NCBI GenBank assembly: GCA_030432565.1
Contig: JAUIGV010000020.1
Location: 35,141 to 99,140 of the forward strand
DNA from: Verrucomicrobiia bacterium
Lineage (GTDB): Bacteria > Verrucomicrobiota > Verrucomicrobiia > Verrucomicrobiales > Akkermansiaceae
Direction: 5' to 3'
DNA: 64,000 nucleotides
Below, piece after piece: positions 18,242 to 25,880 of the stretch. The stretch's first letter is position 1. Each line of letters opens with the position of its first letter. The notes beneath the pieces are model-generated. The model was not told the origin of the DNA, did not search any database, and saw only the letters and a list, made by a program, of their open reading frames with translations. Made by a program: the position numbers and the translations under genes.

Positions 18242-19556
18242 TGGACTCACCTTCGTGACGGGAGGCTTGGCTGTCCTCGCCTTCATTTCCCCGGCCCAGG
18301 CGGAGAAACCGGCCGCCCCCAGCGCGGCGCAGTCCGATCCTGTGGCACTCGGTTGGATGCGGGGCTTCCCGCCGCCTCCGGACAAGCTCATCATGCAGCC
18401 GGATTCCGACTTCTTCAGTTTTCCGAAGATGCGATGGACTGTTTGCCACATCCGGGAATTGATGCCCACCAAGGAGGTCAGCCGCGGGATCGGGGCACCT
18501 GTTCCGATAACATATGACTTGGATGAAGGCATCGCAAAAGTGACCTTCAAGCCGATCGGGGGTGAGAGGCCCATGACCTGGAATCAGTCGCTGTCGGCCA
18601 ATTACACGGATGGAATCCTCGTTCTTCACAAGGGCCGGATCGTGCATGAGAAATATTTCGGCGCCCTTGTTGAGGCCGGGAAGCACGCCGCCATGTCGAT
18701 GACGAAATCCATGACCGGGCTCCTGGCCGAGATTCTGGTCGCCGAGGGAACACTCGATGAGACCGCCAGGGTCGATACGATTGTGCCCGAGCTCAAGGCG
18801 AGTGCATTTGGGAGCGCCACCGTGCGGCAGGTCATGGACATGACCACAGCCCTCGACTACAGCGAGGATTACTCTGATCCGGATGCCGATATCTGGATCT
18901 ACTCGAAGGCGGCCAGCCCGCTGCCCAAGCCTGCGGATTATGAGGGGCCGAACGGGTATTGCGAATACCTGCAAACGGTCAAACAGGAGGGCGTCCATGG
19001 AGAGGCTTTCGGATACAAGACGGTCAACAGCGATGCCCTCGGGTGGATTGTTGCCCGCAGCACTGGAAAAGATATTGCCCATCTTTTGTCAGAACGCATC
19101 TGGACGAAAATCGGTGCCGAGCAGGACGGATACATGACCGTTGATGCCAAGGGAACTCCCTTTGCCGGAGGCGGACTGAGTGCCGGCCTGCGTGATCTGG
19201 GGCGCATCGGGCAGCTGATGCTCAACGGTGGGGAACTGGACGGGAAGCGCCTCTTCCCTGCAAAGGTCGTCGACAACATTCGCTCCGGTGGAGACAAAAC
19301 GGCCTTTGCAAAGGCGGGCTACAAGACGCTGCCCGGCGGAAGCTACCGCAGCATGTGGTGGATTTTCCACAATGACCACGGTGCTTATGCCGCCCGCGGA
19401 GTCCATGGGCAGACGATCTATATCGACCCCACGGCCGAAATGGTCATCGTTCGGTTCTCCTCCCACCCCCAGGCAAAAAACGGCTCCATCGACCCGACTT
19501 CGCTGCCCGCCTACCAGGCCTTGGCCGAGTATCTCATTGCCAAAGACAAGAACTGA
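18225..19556 (+). CDS. Exported serine hydrolase of the beta-lactamase/NylB-like family
   Basis: Product of 443 residues with a signal peptide ending near PAQA (residue 26). The penicillin-binding fold is shown by the SxxK nucleophile motif Ser158-Met-Thr-Lys161, the Tyr264...Asn268 motif in FGYKTVNSDALGW (arranged as in 6-aminohexanoate-dimer hydrolase) and HGQTIYIDP in the last third, at the KTG position. It probably hydrolyses an ester, amide or lactam in the periplasm; the substrate is unknown. AGGAG lies about 10 nt before the ATG, inside the barrel-protein fragment, which suggests the two arrived together. No downstream partner is visible. Confidence 0.87.
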   Translation: MSLSTTGLTFVTGGLAVLAFISPAQAEKPAAPSAAQSDPVALGWMRGFPPPPDKLIMQPDSDFFSFPKMRWTVCHIRELMPTKEVSRGIGAPVPITYDLDEGIAKVTFKPIGGERPMTWNQSLSANYTDGILVLHKGRIVHEKYFGALVEAGKHAAMSMTKSMTGLLAEILVAEGTLDETARVDTIVPELKASAFGSATVRQVMDMTTALDYSEDYSDPDADIWIYSKAASPLPKPADYEGPNGYCEYLQTVKQEGVHGEAFGYKTVNSDALGWIVARSTGKDIAHLLSERIWTKIGAEQDGYMTVDAKGTPFAGGGLSAGLRDLGRIGQLMLNGGELDGKRLFPAKVVDNIRSGGDKTAFAKAGYKTLPGGSYRSMWWIFHNDHGAYAARGVHGQTIYIDPTAEMVIVRFSSHPQAKNGSIDPTSLPAYQALAEYLIAKDKN

Positions 19557-19689
19557 AAGGGGTGACCAAGACGTGGCATATCAACGCGTCGCGAGCGTGA
19601 GTGCGCTCGGATTTCGGCCAAGAAAAACTTCGCCATGATTTGATTTTCGTTTCATACAGGATTCACGTTTTTATCGTATCGATGCCTTT

Positions 19690-20115
19690 ATGAAATTACC
19701 CAATACCCTGAAATGCCCAGTAATTTTCGCGCTGGCAATGGCCCTTCTTGCCAGTTGCGGTAACGATGACTGGAAGACTACCGATGAAGTGGAGATTCTC
19801 AGCGAATCGAAATCACCTGATGGCAAATACATCGTTACAGTTTTCTCCTGCTCTGGCGGCGGAGCGGCCGGATACGTCTACACCAATATCAATCTAAGAG
19901 AAGCTTCGGAGACGCTTGACCAGAGAGATTTTCTTCTGGGCGAACATTTGTGGAACAGCTTTTCGGACATCACAGTGGATTGGCGAGATTCAGTAAATCT
20001 TGAAGTAACCTATCGATTTGCAGGTGATCACCCCGACTATAAGACGAAGAATGGGAGGACAGTTCCGAAAAAAGGGAATGTGAAGATTAGCTACATCCTT
20101 TTGCCAACCGATTGA
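19690..20115 (+). CDS. Small predicted lipoprotein
   Basis: Product of 141 residues with a lipoprotein signal: a hydrophobic stretch ending in the lipobox LLASC, cysteine at about residue 23. The mature part contains SPDGKYIVTVFSCSGGGAAG and a tail ending in KISYILLPTD. The pattern 'sequence of charged residues, SPDGKY, then a beta-rich domain' is seen in small orphan lipoproteins similar to DUF5412, but I would not name a family. No functional context. Confidence 0.65.
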   Translation: MKLPNTLKCPVIFALAMALLASCGNDDWKTTDEVEILSESKSPDGKYIVTVFSCSGGGAAGYVYTNINLREASETLDQRDFLLGEHLWNSFSDITVDWRDSVNLEVTYRFAGDHPDYKTKNGRTVPKKGNVKISYILLPTD

Positions 20116-20430
20116 TCACGGCAGCCGGAGGCCCCCAACCAAACATCGAAGCGAAACGAATCCTGCGCAGCCACATTCGCAGCCAGCGAAAACCGACACG
20201 TGGTCGAAGTTTCAGAACCACCGGGAGGGAGACTGCCAAATCCCGTCGTCCCGCGTGGCAGAGGGCCGGGTGGGTCAATCGGACTGTGCGTTTGCCAGCG
20301 GAGGCTTGTGCGGGAAAACCGCCCACCGGGGCCTGCAATGGGGACATTGGAAGACTGGCGTTCCTATTCCTAATGCGTTAAAAATGATCCCATGATGAGA
20401 CCTTCCACATATCTAATTTGAAAAAATAAA
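20116..20430. other. Intergenic region, GC-rich, nothing certain
   Basis: About 315 bases. The first 250 are GC-rich and contain short direct and inverted words but no complete hairpin with a T-run. The last 60, before the next gene, are AT-rich and may hold its promoter. Confidence 0.35.
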
Positions 20431-20994
20431 GTGTCACCTCGTCGTATCATCCTAATTCCAGTCGCTCTGACTCTGGTCGGTTTGAGTGTTGTATTTTTTG
20501 ATTCCATCCATACTGCATACTCGGCAGCTACCGGAAAACCAAGAAGCTGGGTCCAATCGTCATCGCCGATGCGCGAGCATCTGGCATACATCTGGGAGCA
20601 TTGGGAGGATCCAGACCTAAAGGATAGCGCCGCTATTCGTGACTTGTCGGCGATCTTGCAACGTGAACTTTCCCTGGATTCGACCAGCGAGGAAATCAGG
20701 GCTCACATAAAATGGCACTTTCAGCAGCCCGTCTTCGACAGCATGGGTGCGGTCCCGGCCACTCAGTGGCGCCAGAACGCACATGGTTATACCGCCTCTT
20801 TTATGAACGGCTATCGGGTGCTGCACATTCGCTACTACTCGAGATCCAACCGATTTCTTTATGCGGATGTCTCCATGGGCACGCCGAAAGGACAGGATCT
20901 TCGGAAGATTGATCTGACCCCATCCTTCGATATTTGGGCGTTACCAGCAAGAGAACCATGCGACGACCTACTGGATATCGCACCCGTACGCTGA
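20431..20994 (+). CDS. Hypothetical protein with N-terminal membrane anchor
   Basis: Product of 187 residues starting at a GTG. Residues 5-23 are a single hydrophobic helix (uncleaved signal or anchor). The rest is soluble, with helical (HLAYIWEHWEDPDLKDSAAIRDLSAIL) and beta (YTASFMNGYRVLHIRYYSRSNRFLYADVSMG) parts. I recognise no domain. It may be a periplasmic orphan; the GTG start and lack of conserved neighbours lower certainty. Confidence 0.5.
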   Translation: MSPRRIILIPVALTLVGLSVVFFDSIHTAYSAATGKPRSWVQSSSPMREHLAYIWEHWEDPDLKDSAAIRDLSAILQRELSLDSTSEEIRAHIKWHFQQPVFDSMGAVPATQWRQNAHGYTASFMNGYRVLHIRYYSRSNRFLYADVSMGTPKGQDLRKIDLTPSFDIWALPAREPCDDLLDIAPVR

Positions 20995-21143
20995 CCGTTC
21001 GTGGAGATGCCAACCGGCCCAGCGGGTTTCAAAAGATGGGGCAGTCTGGAATGGCACGTGGTTCTGCGGCCTTTCGGTGGGTTTCGCGGTGGTCGTGAAG
21101 TGGTCTGGTCTTTGAACCTGGCGGATTTTCGCTAGGGTGGGGC

Positions 21144-21512
21144 ATGACGAAATTGTTGATCACGGGTTTGCTGGTGGGAATTGTTGCGGGCTTGGTAGGA
21201 GCGCTTTGTGGAGTGGGTGGTGGAATTATCATGGTGCCGGCGTTTGTGATGGCCCTGGGGATGGGACAGAAGACGGCGGTGGCGACTTCACTGGCGGTGG
21301 TGGTGGTTTCTGGTCTTTCTGGAACGATCAATAATGCGGTGAACTCAGACTTGATCCAGTGGAAGGTCGTGGCGGTGACTGCTTTGGGGGCGGCGGTGGC
21401 ATCATGGTTTGGAGCCGATTTGATGCGGAGTCTTTCGAACCCGCAATTGCAGAAGGGGTTTGCGGTTTTAATGATCGCGGTCGGGGTGAGGATGCTCTTG
21501 ATGAAAGGGTAA
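21144..21512 (+). CDS. Short TauE/SafE-family membrane protein
   Basis: Product of 122 residues, about half the size of full-length TauE/SafE anion permeases. It carries the family's N-terminal glycine-rich repeat (LVGALCGVGGGIIMVPAFV), TAVATSLAVVVVSGLSG and a last helix. About four membrane helices are predicted. Half-length members are common and probably dimerise; full-length relatives export sulfite or other sulfur anions. The substrate is unknown here, and the sulfur-activation genes at 50-54 kb are too far away to imply a link. Confidence 0.8.
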   Translation: MTKLLITGLLVGIVAGLVGALCGVGGGIIMVPAFVMALGMGQKTAVATSLAVVVVSGLSGTINNAVNSDLIQWKVVAVTALGAAVASWFGADLMRSLSNPQLQKGFAVLMIAVGVRMLLMKG

Positions 21513-21531
21513 TCGGGCGTAGCTTTCGTCC

Positions 21532-22635
21532 GTGGATTCAGTGACACAGGCAGTGCTCGGAGGAGTGGTGGGGGAGTTGGTGCTTGGTCGCAAGATCGGT
21601 GGCAAGGGGATGGTCTGGGGCCTTTTTTTTGGCACCTTGCCGGATCTCGATATTCTGGTCTTCCCGTGGCTGGATCAGGTGGAGAAGTTGCGTTGGCATC
21701 GTGGGATTTCGCATTCCTTTCTCATGATGGTGGTGGCGGCTTTTGTTTTTGCAAAGCCGTTGGCGTGGGTGCATCGCAATCAGGGTGTGAGCGCGCGGCG
21801 GGCGTGGTGGTTTGTTTTTCTGGTGTGGAGCACGCACGTGCTGATCGATGTTTTTACGAGTTACGGGACGCAGGTTTACGAGCCTTTTTCGGATGCCCGG
21901 GTGGCGTGGAGTAATCTCTTCATTATTGATCTGTTTTTCACCCTGCCGCTGCTTTTCTGGGTGGTCTATCGAGGATGGAGAGGGTTGCAAAATTTCCGGG
22001 AACTCGTGGTTTATCACTATAGCGGGAGTGAGCCGGATGTCCGCCCGAAGTTTGATGAGGTATCACGCAGGGGGGCGACGGTGGTGATGTCCCTTAGTTG
22101 TCTTTATGTTGCTTTTAGTCTGATAATGAAGCTTTGGGCGATGGATCGAATCCAGGGGCAAATGGTGGAAGAAATTCCGGATGGCGAGTTGGTTGCGGTG
22201 GCGCCGACGCCTTTCAATACGATTCTTTGGCGGGGCTTGATTGAAACGGAGAAGGGGTATTTTGTGACACACTGGTCACCCTTTGATGAAGGGCCGGCGG
22301 GCTACTATTTTTTTGCGAAGCGGCATGAACTTTGTGAGTCGTTTCAAGAGGAGGAGATGTTCGAGGGGCTGAAATGGTTTTCGCGGGGACATTGGGTGGC
22401 GCGTGAAACACCGGATGGAGAGGTGGAGTTTATCGATATCAGATTTGGCGAAGTGCGTGATCACGAAGCGGAAAAATTGTTGCCGATGTTTCGCTGGCAC
22501 TTGTCATATGATGATCAGGGCGGGTTCGAGGCGGAACGACCGCCTCGTCGCGTCAAGATGGGCGATACCTTAAGCGCTCTTTGGAAAAGGCTTTTGGGGA
22601 ACCGGAGGGAGTGGGAAGCGTTGGAGGCGTTTTAG
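21532..22635 (+). CDS. YdjM-type membrane-bound metal-dependent hydrolase (DUF457)
   Basis: Product of 367 residues. The N-terminal about 170 residues match the YdjM/DUF457 family: FGTLPDLDIL, the histidine motif HRGISHS, and HVLIDVFTSYGTQV, with four or five membrane helices. These His/Asp residues are the presumed metal site. In E. coli YdjM is LexA-controlled and affects membrane or cell-envelope stress; the reaction is unknown. The C-terminal about 150 residues are a soluble extension typical of longer members. It starts with GTG, 19 nt after the TauE-like gene, probably as one transcript. Confidence 0.83.
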   Translation: MDSVTQAVLGGVVGELVLGRKIGGKGMVWGLFFGTLPDLDILVFPWLDQVEKLRWHRGISHSFLMMVVAAFVFAKPLAWVHRNQGVSARRAWWFVFLVWSTHVLIDVFTSYGTQVYEPFSDARVAWSNLFIIDLFFTLPLLFWVVYRGWRGLQNFRELVVYHYSGSEPDVRPKFDEVSRRGATVVMSLSCLYVAFSLIMKLWAMDRIQGQMVEEIPDGELVAVAPTPFNTILWRGLIETEKGYFVTHWSPFDEGPAGYYFFAKRHELCESFQEEEMFEGLKWFSRGHWVARETPDGEVEFIDIRFGEVRDHEAEKLLPMFRWHLSYDDQGGFEAERPPRRVKMGDTLSALWKRLLGNRREWEALEAF

Positions 22636-22678
22636 AGTTTGATTCATGTAAATAAATACTTTAGAAGTCTTAACTGTT

Positions 22679-23398
22679 TTGGGTCGTCAGCTAGCAATTG
22701 GAGATATTCATGGATGCTTGAATTCCTTGAAGACTCTTCTGGAATTTGTCCAACCGGTCGCGGATGACAAGGTGATCATGTTGGGCGATTATGTGGATCG
22801 TGGCCCGGACAGCAAGGGGGTGATTGACTACCTGCTGGACTGGCCTTGGGAGGCGAAGTTGATCCTTCTAAAGGGAAATCATGAGATCATCATGGATGAG
22901 GCCGGATTTTCCGCGGAACATCTGAACTACTGGTGTCAGGTCGGCGGACTGGAGACGATTGCGTCCTATGATGCGCGTTTTGCGAATATCCCGGACAGTC
23001 ATTGGGAGTTCATCCGGAATACTCTTCCCTATTACGAAACCGAGCAGGTGATTTATGTTCATGGCGGAGTGGGGCCAAAGAAGCCGCTGGTCAAACAGGA
23101 TCCGGTGAATTTGGCGTGGCGTCGTTTTCCTGATGCCAAGGAGCATCGTTCGGGAAAGCTCGTGGTGTGTGGTCATACCATCCAGCGCAAGGGAAAGCCC
23201 ACCGACAAGGGACATACGGTGTGCATCGACACCGCGGCCTGCCGGGGAGGTTGGCTCACTTGTTTCAACGCCAAGACGGGTCGCTACTGGCAGGCCAATG
23301 AAAGAGGCCAAACCCGAAAAAAGAAGCTCAAGGCTTGGAAGAAAAAGAAGGCGAGGGCGCTCGAAGCGACTACGTCTTCTTCCTCGCCAAAAAGTTGA
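22679..23398 (+). CDS. PPP-family Ser/Thr protein phosphatase / ApaH-like
   Basis: Product of 239 residues with the phosphoprotein phosphatase signature: GDIHG at residues 8-12, GDYVDRGPDS, LKGNHE, then VHGGVG and CGHTIQRKGKPT with metal-binding histidines. Bacterial members dephosphorylate proteins or hydrolyse diadenosine tetraphosphate. The start is a TTG at 22679, which gives the canonical N-terminus just before the first motif. The lysine-rich C-terminal tail (KKKLKAWKKKKARA) is unusual. Its last 29 nt overlap the convergent GYF-domain gene. Confidence 0.86.
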   Translation: MGRQLAIGDIHGCLNSLKTLLEFVQPVADDKVIMLGDYVDRGPDSKGVIDYLLDWPWEAKLILLKGNHEIIMDEAGFSAEHLNYWCQVGGLETIASYDARFANIPDSHWEFIRNTLPYYETEQVIYVHGGVGPKKPLVKQDPVNLAWRRFPDAKEHRSGKLVVCGHTIQRKGKPTDKGHTVCIDTAACRGGWLTCFNAKTGRYWQANERGQTRKKKLKAWKKKKARALEATTSSSSPKS

Positions 23399-24263
23399 TC
23401 GAGAGTCCAATTTGGCACCAGCAGATCAGGGTGAGGACGAGAGTCGCCACCCATGTGCCGAGTGAGATCAGGTGGTTCTGATTTTGGAGATCGACCGGCC
23501 ATTCCCGGGTCACAAGATGCATCACGAGGAGCGCCTGGCTGATCAAAAACAGGACGGGAAAGAGAAAGAACAAGGGTTTCCAAACAGTGTTTGCGGGTTG
23601 GAGCCCCGGGTGGTTGCGGACGTTGTAGTTCCAAAGCTTGGCCCAACCAAACACGACGACAAAGCACCACAGGGCATTGAAGATCGGCAGAAAAAGAAAG
23701 CGAACCGCCTTTCCTCCCGTGAGGTGGGCCCCAAACATGCGCATCATTTCCCAGGCCCGGTGCAGATAGATGACCGCCAGGGTGACCCAGGCGACGAGCC
23801 CGAGAGTGGCCAGAGAGAAGAGGAACGTCCTGGTGTTTTCACTGGCGATGTTTTGGCAGAGATAAATCAAGCCACCGGGGACGAGGAGGGTCAGGAAAAA
23901 GAGGAGGAGGTTTGCCGGGTGGAGGTGGGGCAGATAAAGCCCTCCGGGTGGGCCGTCCCCAATGGTCCGCGTTTTTGGCGCGGCATAGGGATCGCTATCG
24001 CCAAGGTCGGATGGCGGAACCGGGTTCGGCCCTCTTTTTTGAGTCGGAATAAGGCCAAGGATGCGACCTGCTGTCTGCTTGTCGTCGGTTCCGTTTTTCC
24101 AAACGAGGTGATGACCGAGGAGTTTTCGGTCGATGGCGAGAGCACGGAGTTCACGAAAGTCCACGGGGCCATAGGACTCGCCTTCGATCTCATAAAACCA
24201 TCCCGCAGAACCTGAGGTCCGACGGGATGGCGATGAATTGGGACGGGAAGGGAGTCTGGCCAC
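23370..24263 (-). CDS. GYF-domain membrane protein
   Basis: Product of 297 residues starting at a GTG. Residues 20-70 are a GYF_2-type domain (GWFYEIEGESYGPVDFREL, then a segment ending HLVWKNG), which binds proline-rich peptides in other proteins. After a linker come about four to five membrane helices (residues 118-290). Proteins of this layout are common in Verrucomicrobia and Planctomycetes and have no known function. It starts 14 nt after the lpdA stop, so it may be read with lpdA. Start choice is open because the N-terminal 18 residues are low complexity. Confidence 0.72.
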   Translation of the reverse strand: MARLPSRPNSSPSRRTSGSAGWFYEIEGESYGPVDFRELRALAIDRKLLGHHLVWKNGTDDKQTAGRILGLIPTQKRGPNPVPPSDLGDSDPYAAPKTRTIGDGPPGGLYLPHLHPANLLLFFLTLLVPGGLIYLCQNIASENTRTFLFSLATLGLVAWVTLAVIYLHRAWEMMRMFGAHLTGGKAVRFLFLPIFNALWCFVVVFGWAKLWNYNVRNHPGLQPANTVWKPLFFLFPVLFLISQALLVMHLVTREWPVDLQNQNHLISLGTWVATLVLTLICWCQIGLSINFLARKKT

Positions 24264-24277
24264 GGCACTGGGGCGAC

Positions 24278-25660
24278 CTAGAAGTGAATGGCGTGGCCGT
24301 CCGCATCGAGGGTGGCCTCGTGGATGGCCTCGGCGAGAGTCGGGTGGGCGTGAATGGTGGCATGGATGTCATCAATGGTAGCCTCGAGCGAAAGGGCGAG
24401 ACCCATTTCGGAGATCAGATCAGTGGCATTTTCACCGATGATGTGAGCGCCGAGAACCTCGCCGTATTCCTTGCCGAAGAGGATCTTCACGAAGCCTTCG
24501 GTCTCGCCGCTGGCCTGGGCTTTACCAAGTGCTTGATAAGGGAATTTGCCGACCTTGTATTCGATACCCTCTTCCTTGAGGGCACGCTCGGTCTTGCCTA
24601 CGGAAGCGACCTCGGGATAGCAATAGGTGCAGCCCGGGAAGTCTCCAACACGCTTGACGGAAGCGCCTTCGACGAAGATTCCTTCAACGCACTGCATCGC
24701 TTCGAAGCTGGCGGTGTGGGCGAGCCAAGGAGGTCCGGCGATGTCGCCGATGGCGTAAACATTCGGGATGGAGGTTTCGTAGCGCTCACCAATCTCAACC
24801 CAACCGCGGTCGGTGAGTTTGGGTTGCTGGCCGCCGGGAAGAACGGGAGCCACGCCGATGGCGACGAGGCAGCAATCGGCGGTGATTTCCTTGGTGCCAC
24901 CTGAATTCTCGACGGTGATGGTGACGGAGGTTCCGTTGTCACGGGTCCCGGTCACCTTGGTGTCGGTAAGGCAGTTAATACCGGCCTTGCGGTAGCTTTT
25001 GGTGATGGCGTCACTGACGTCATCGTCTTCGACGGGCAGAAGATTGGGCATCATCTCAATGATGGTGACCTCGGTGCCGAAGGCGTTGTAAATGTAGCCA
25101 AACTCCACACCGATCGCACCGGCTCCGATGATGACCATCGATTTGGGCTGCTTCTCGAGAACCATGGCTTCCTTTGAGGAAATGACGGTGGATCCGTTGA
25201 AGGGGAAGCCGGGCATGGGCCGCGACTTGGCGCCGGTGGCGATGATGACGTTCGTGGCGTCGAGGACCTCGGTGGAACCGTCTTCCTTTTTGACTTCGAC
25301 CTTGCCGGGCGCCTGGACGGAGCCGAAGCCTTTGACATAATCGACGTTATTTTTCTTGAAGAGATATTCAATTCCTCCGGCTAATTTGCCGGAAACCTGA
25401 CGCGAGCGCCCCACGACCTTGGTCCAGTCGTAGCTGAGGTTATCAAAGCTAAGGCCGAATTTTCCGGCATCGTGCTTCAATTGATGATAAAGGTGTGCGT
25501 TTTTAAGGAGGGCCTTGGTGGGAATGCAGCCCCAGTTGAGGCAGGTTCCGCCGGCGCGTTCCATTTCGACACAGGCCACCTTTTTTCCAAGCTGACCGGC
25601 ACGGATGGCCGCGACATATCCGCCAGGACCACCACCGATAACGACAAGATCGTAAGACAT
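24278..25660 (-). CDS. lpdA: Dihydrolipoyl dehydrogenase
   Basis: E3 flavoenzyme that reoxidises dihydrolipoamide with NAD+ in the pyruvate and 2-oxoglutarate dehydrogenase complexes and the glycine cleavage system. The 460-residue product is full length. It has the FAD-binding GGGPGGYVAA (9-18), the redox-active disulfide Cys40/Cys45 in GGTCLNWGCIPTK, the NAD-binding GAGAIGVEFG, the second FAD motif YAIGDIAG, and the C-terminal dimer-interface HAHPTLAEAIHEA with the catalytic histidine and glutamate. No E1 or E2 genes are in the window. The divergent 220-nt gap to the giant secreted-protein operon must hold promoters for both. Confidence 0.96.
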   Translation of the reverse strand: MSYDLVVIGGGPGGYVAAIRAGQLGKKVACVEMERAGGTCLNWGCIPTKALLKNAHLYHQLKHDAGKFGLSFDNLSYDWTKVVGRSRQVSGKLAGGIEYLFKKNNVDYVKGFGSVQAPGKVEVKKEDGSTEVLDATNVIIATGAKSRPMPGFPFNGSTVISSKEAMVLEKQPKSMVIIGAGAIGVEFGYIYNAFGTEVTIIEMMPNLLPVEDDDVSDAITKSYRKAGINCLTDTKVTGTRDNGTSVTITVENSGGTKEITADCCLVAIGVAPVLPGGQQPKLTDRGWVEIGERYETSIPNVYAIGDIAGPPWLAHTASFEAMQCVEGIFVEGASVKRVGDFPGCTYCYPEVASVGKTERALKEEGIEYKVGKFPYQALGKAQASGETEGFVKILFGKEYGEVLGAHIIGENATDLISEMGLALSLEATIDDIHATIHAHPTLAEAIHEATLDADGHAIHF

Positions 25661-25880
25661 GTGGAGACGGTGGATAGGGAAACGAAAAAATCAAGACTGA
25701 ACGAGGGTGTGCGCTTCTGGCCGCAGTGAAGTGCAATTTCACGCAAAATTTTTCCGGATCGTTTTTTTGATCAGGAATGAGCGTGAGTTGTCTATTTTTG
25801 GCTGGACAGAAACGCATCTCTTAAGGTATCTTTGGTTCGAATCTTTTGTTATGTTTTTAAGACACGTCTTTTGCGGACGG

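Noticed and set aside
20116..20430. Possible integron attC-like site between two orphan genes (CCCAACC...GCGTTAAAA)
   Set aside because: The left and right ends do not pair and no integrase or second site is seen.
25726..25742. Inverted repeat GTGAA/TTCAC near the divergent lpdA and giant-operon starts
   Set aside because: Arms of only five bases and no second copy; too weak to call an operator.
25830..25842. GGTTCGAATC, resembling a tRNA T-loop
   Set aside because: No matching acceptor, D or anticodon stems upstream; it lies in the leader before the giant operon.
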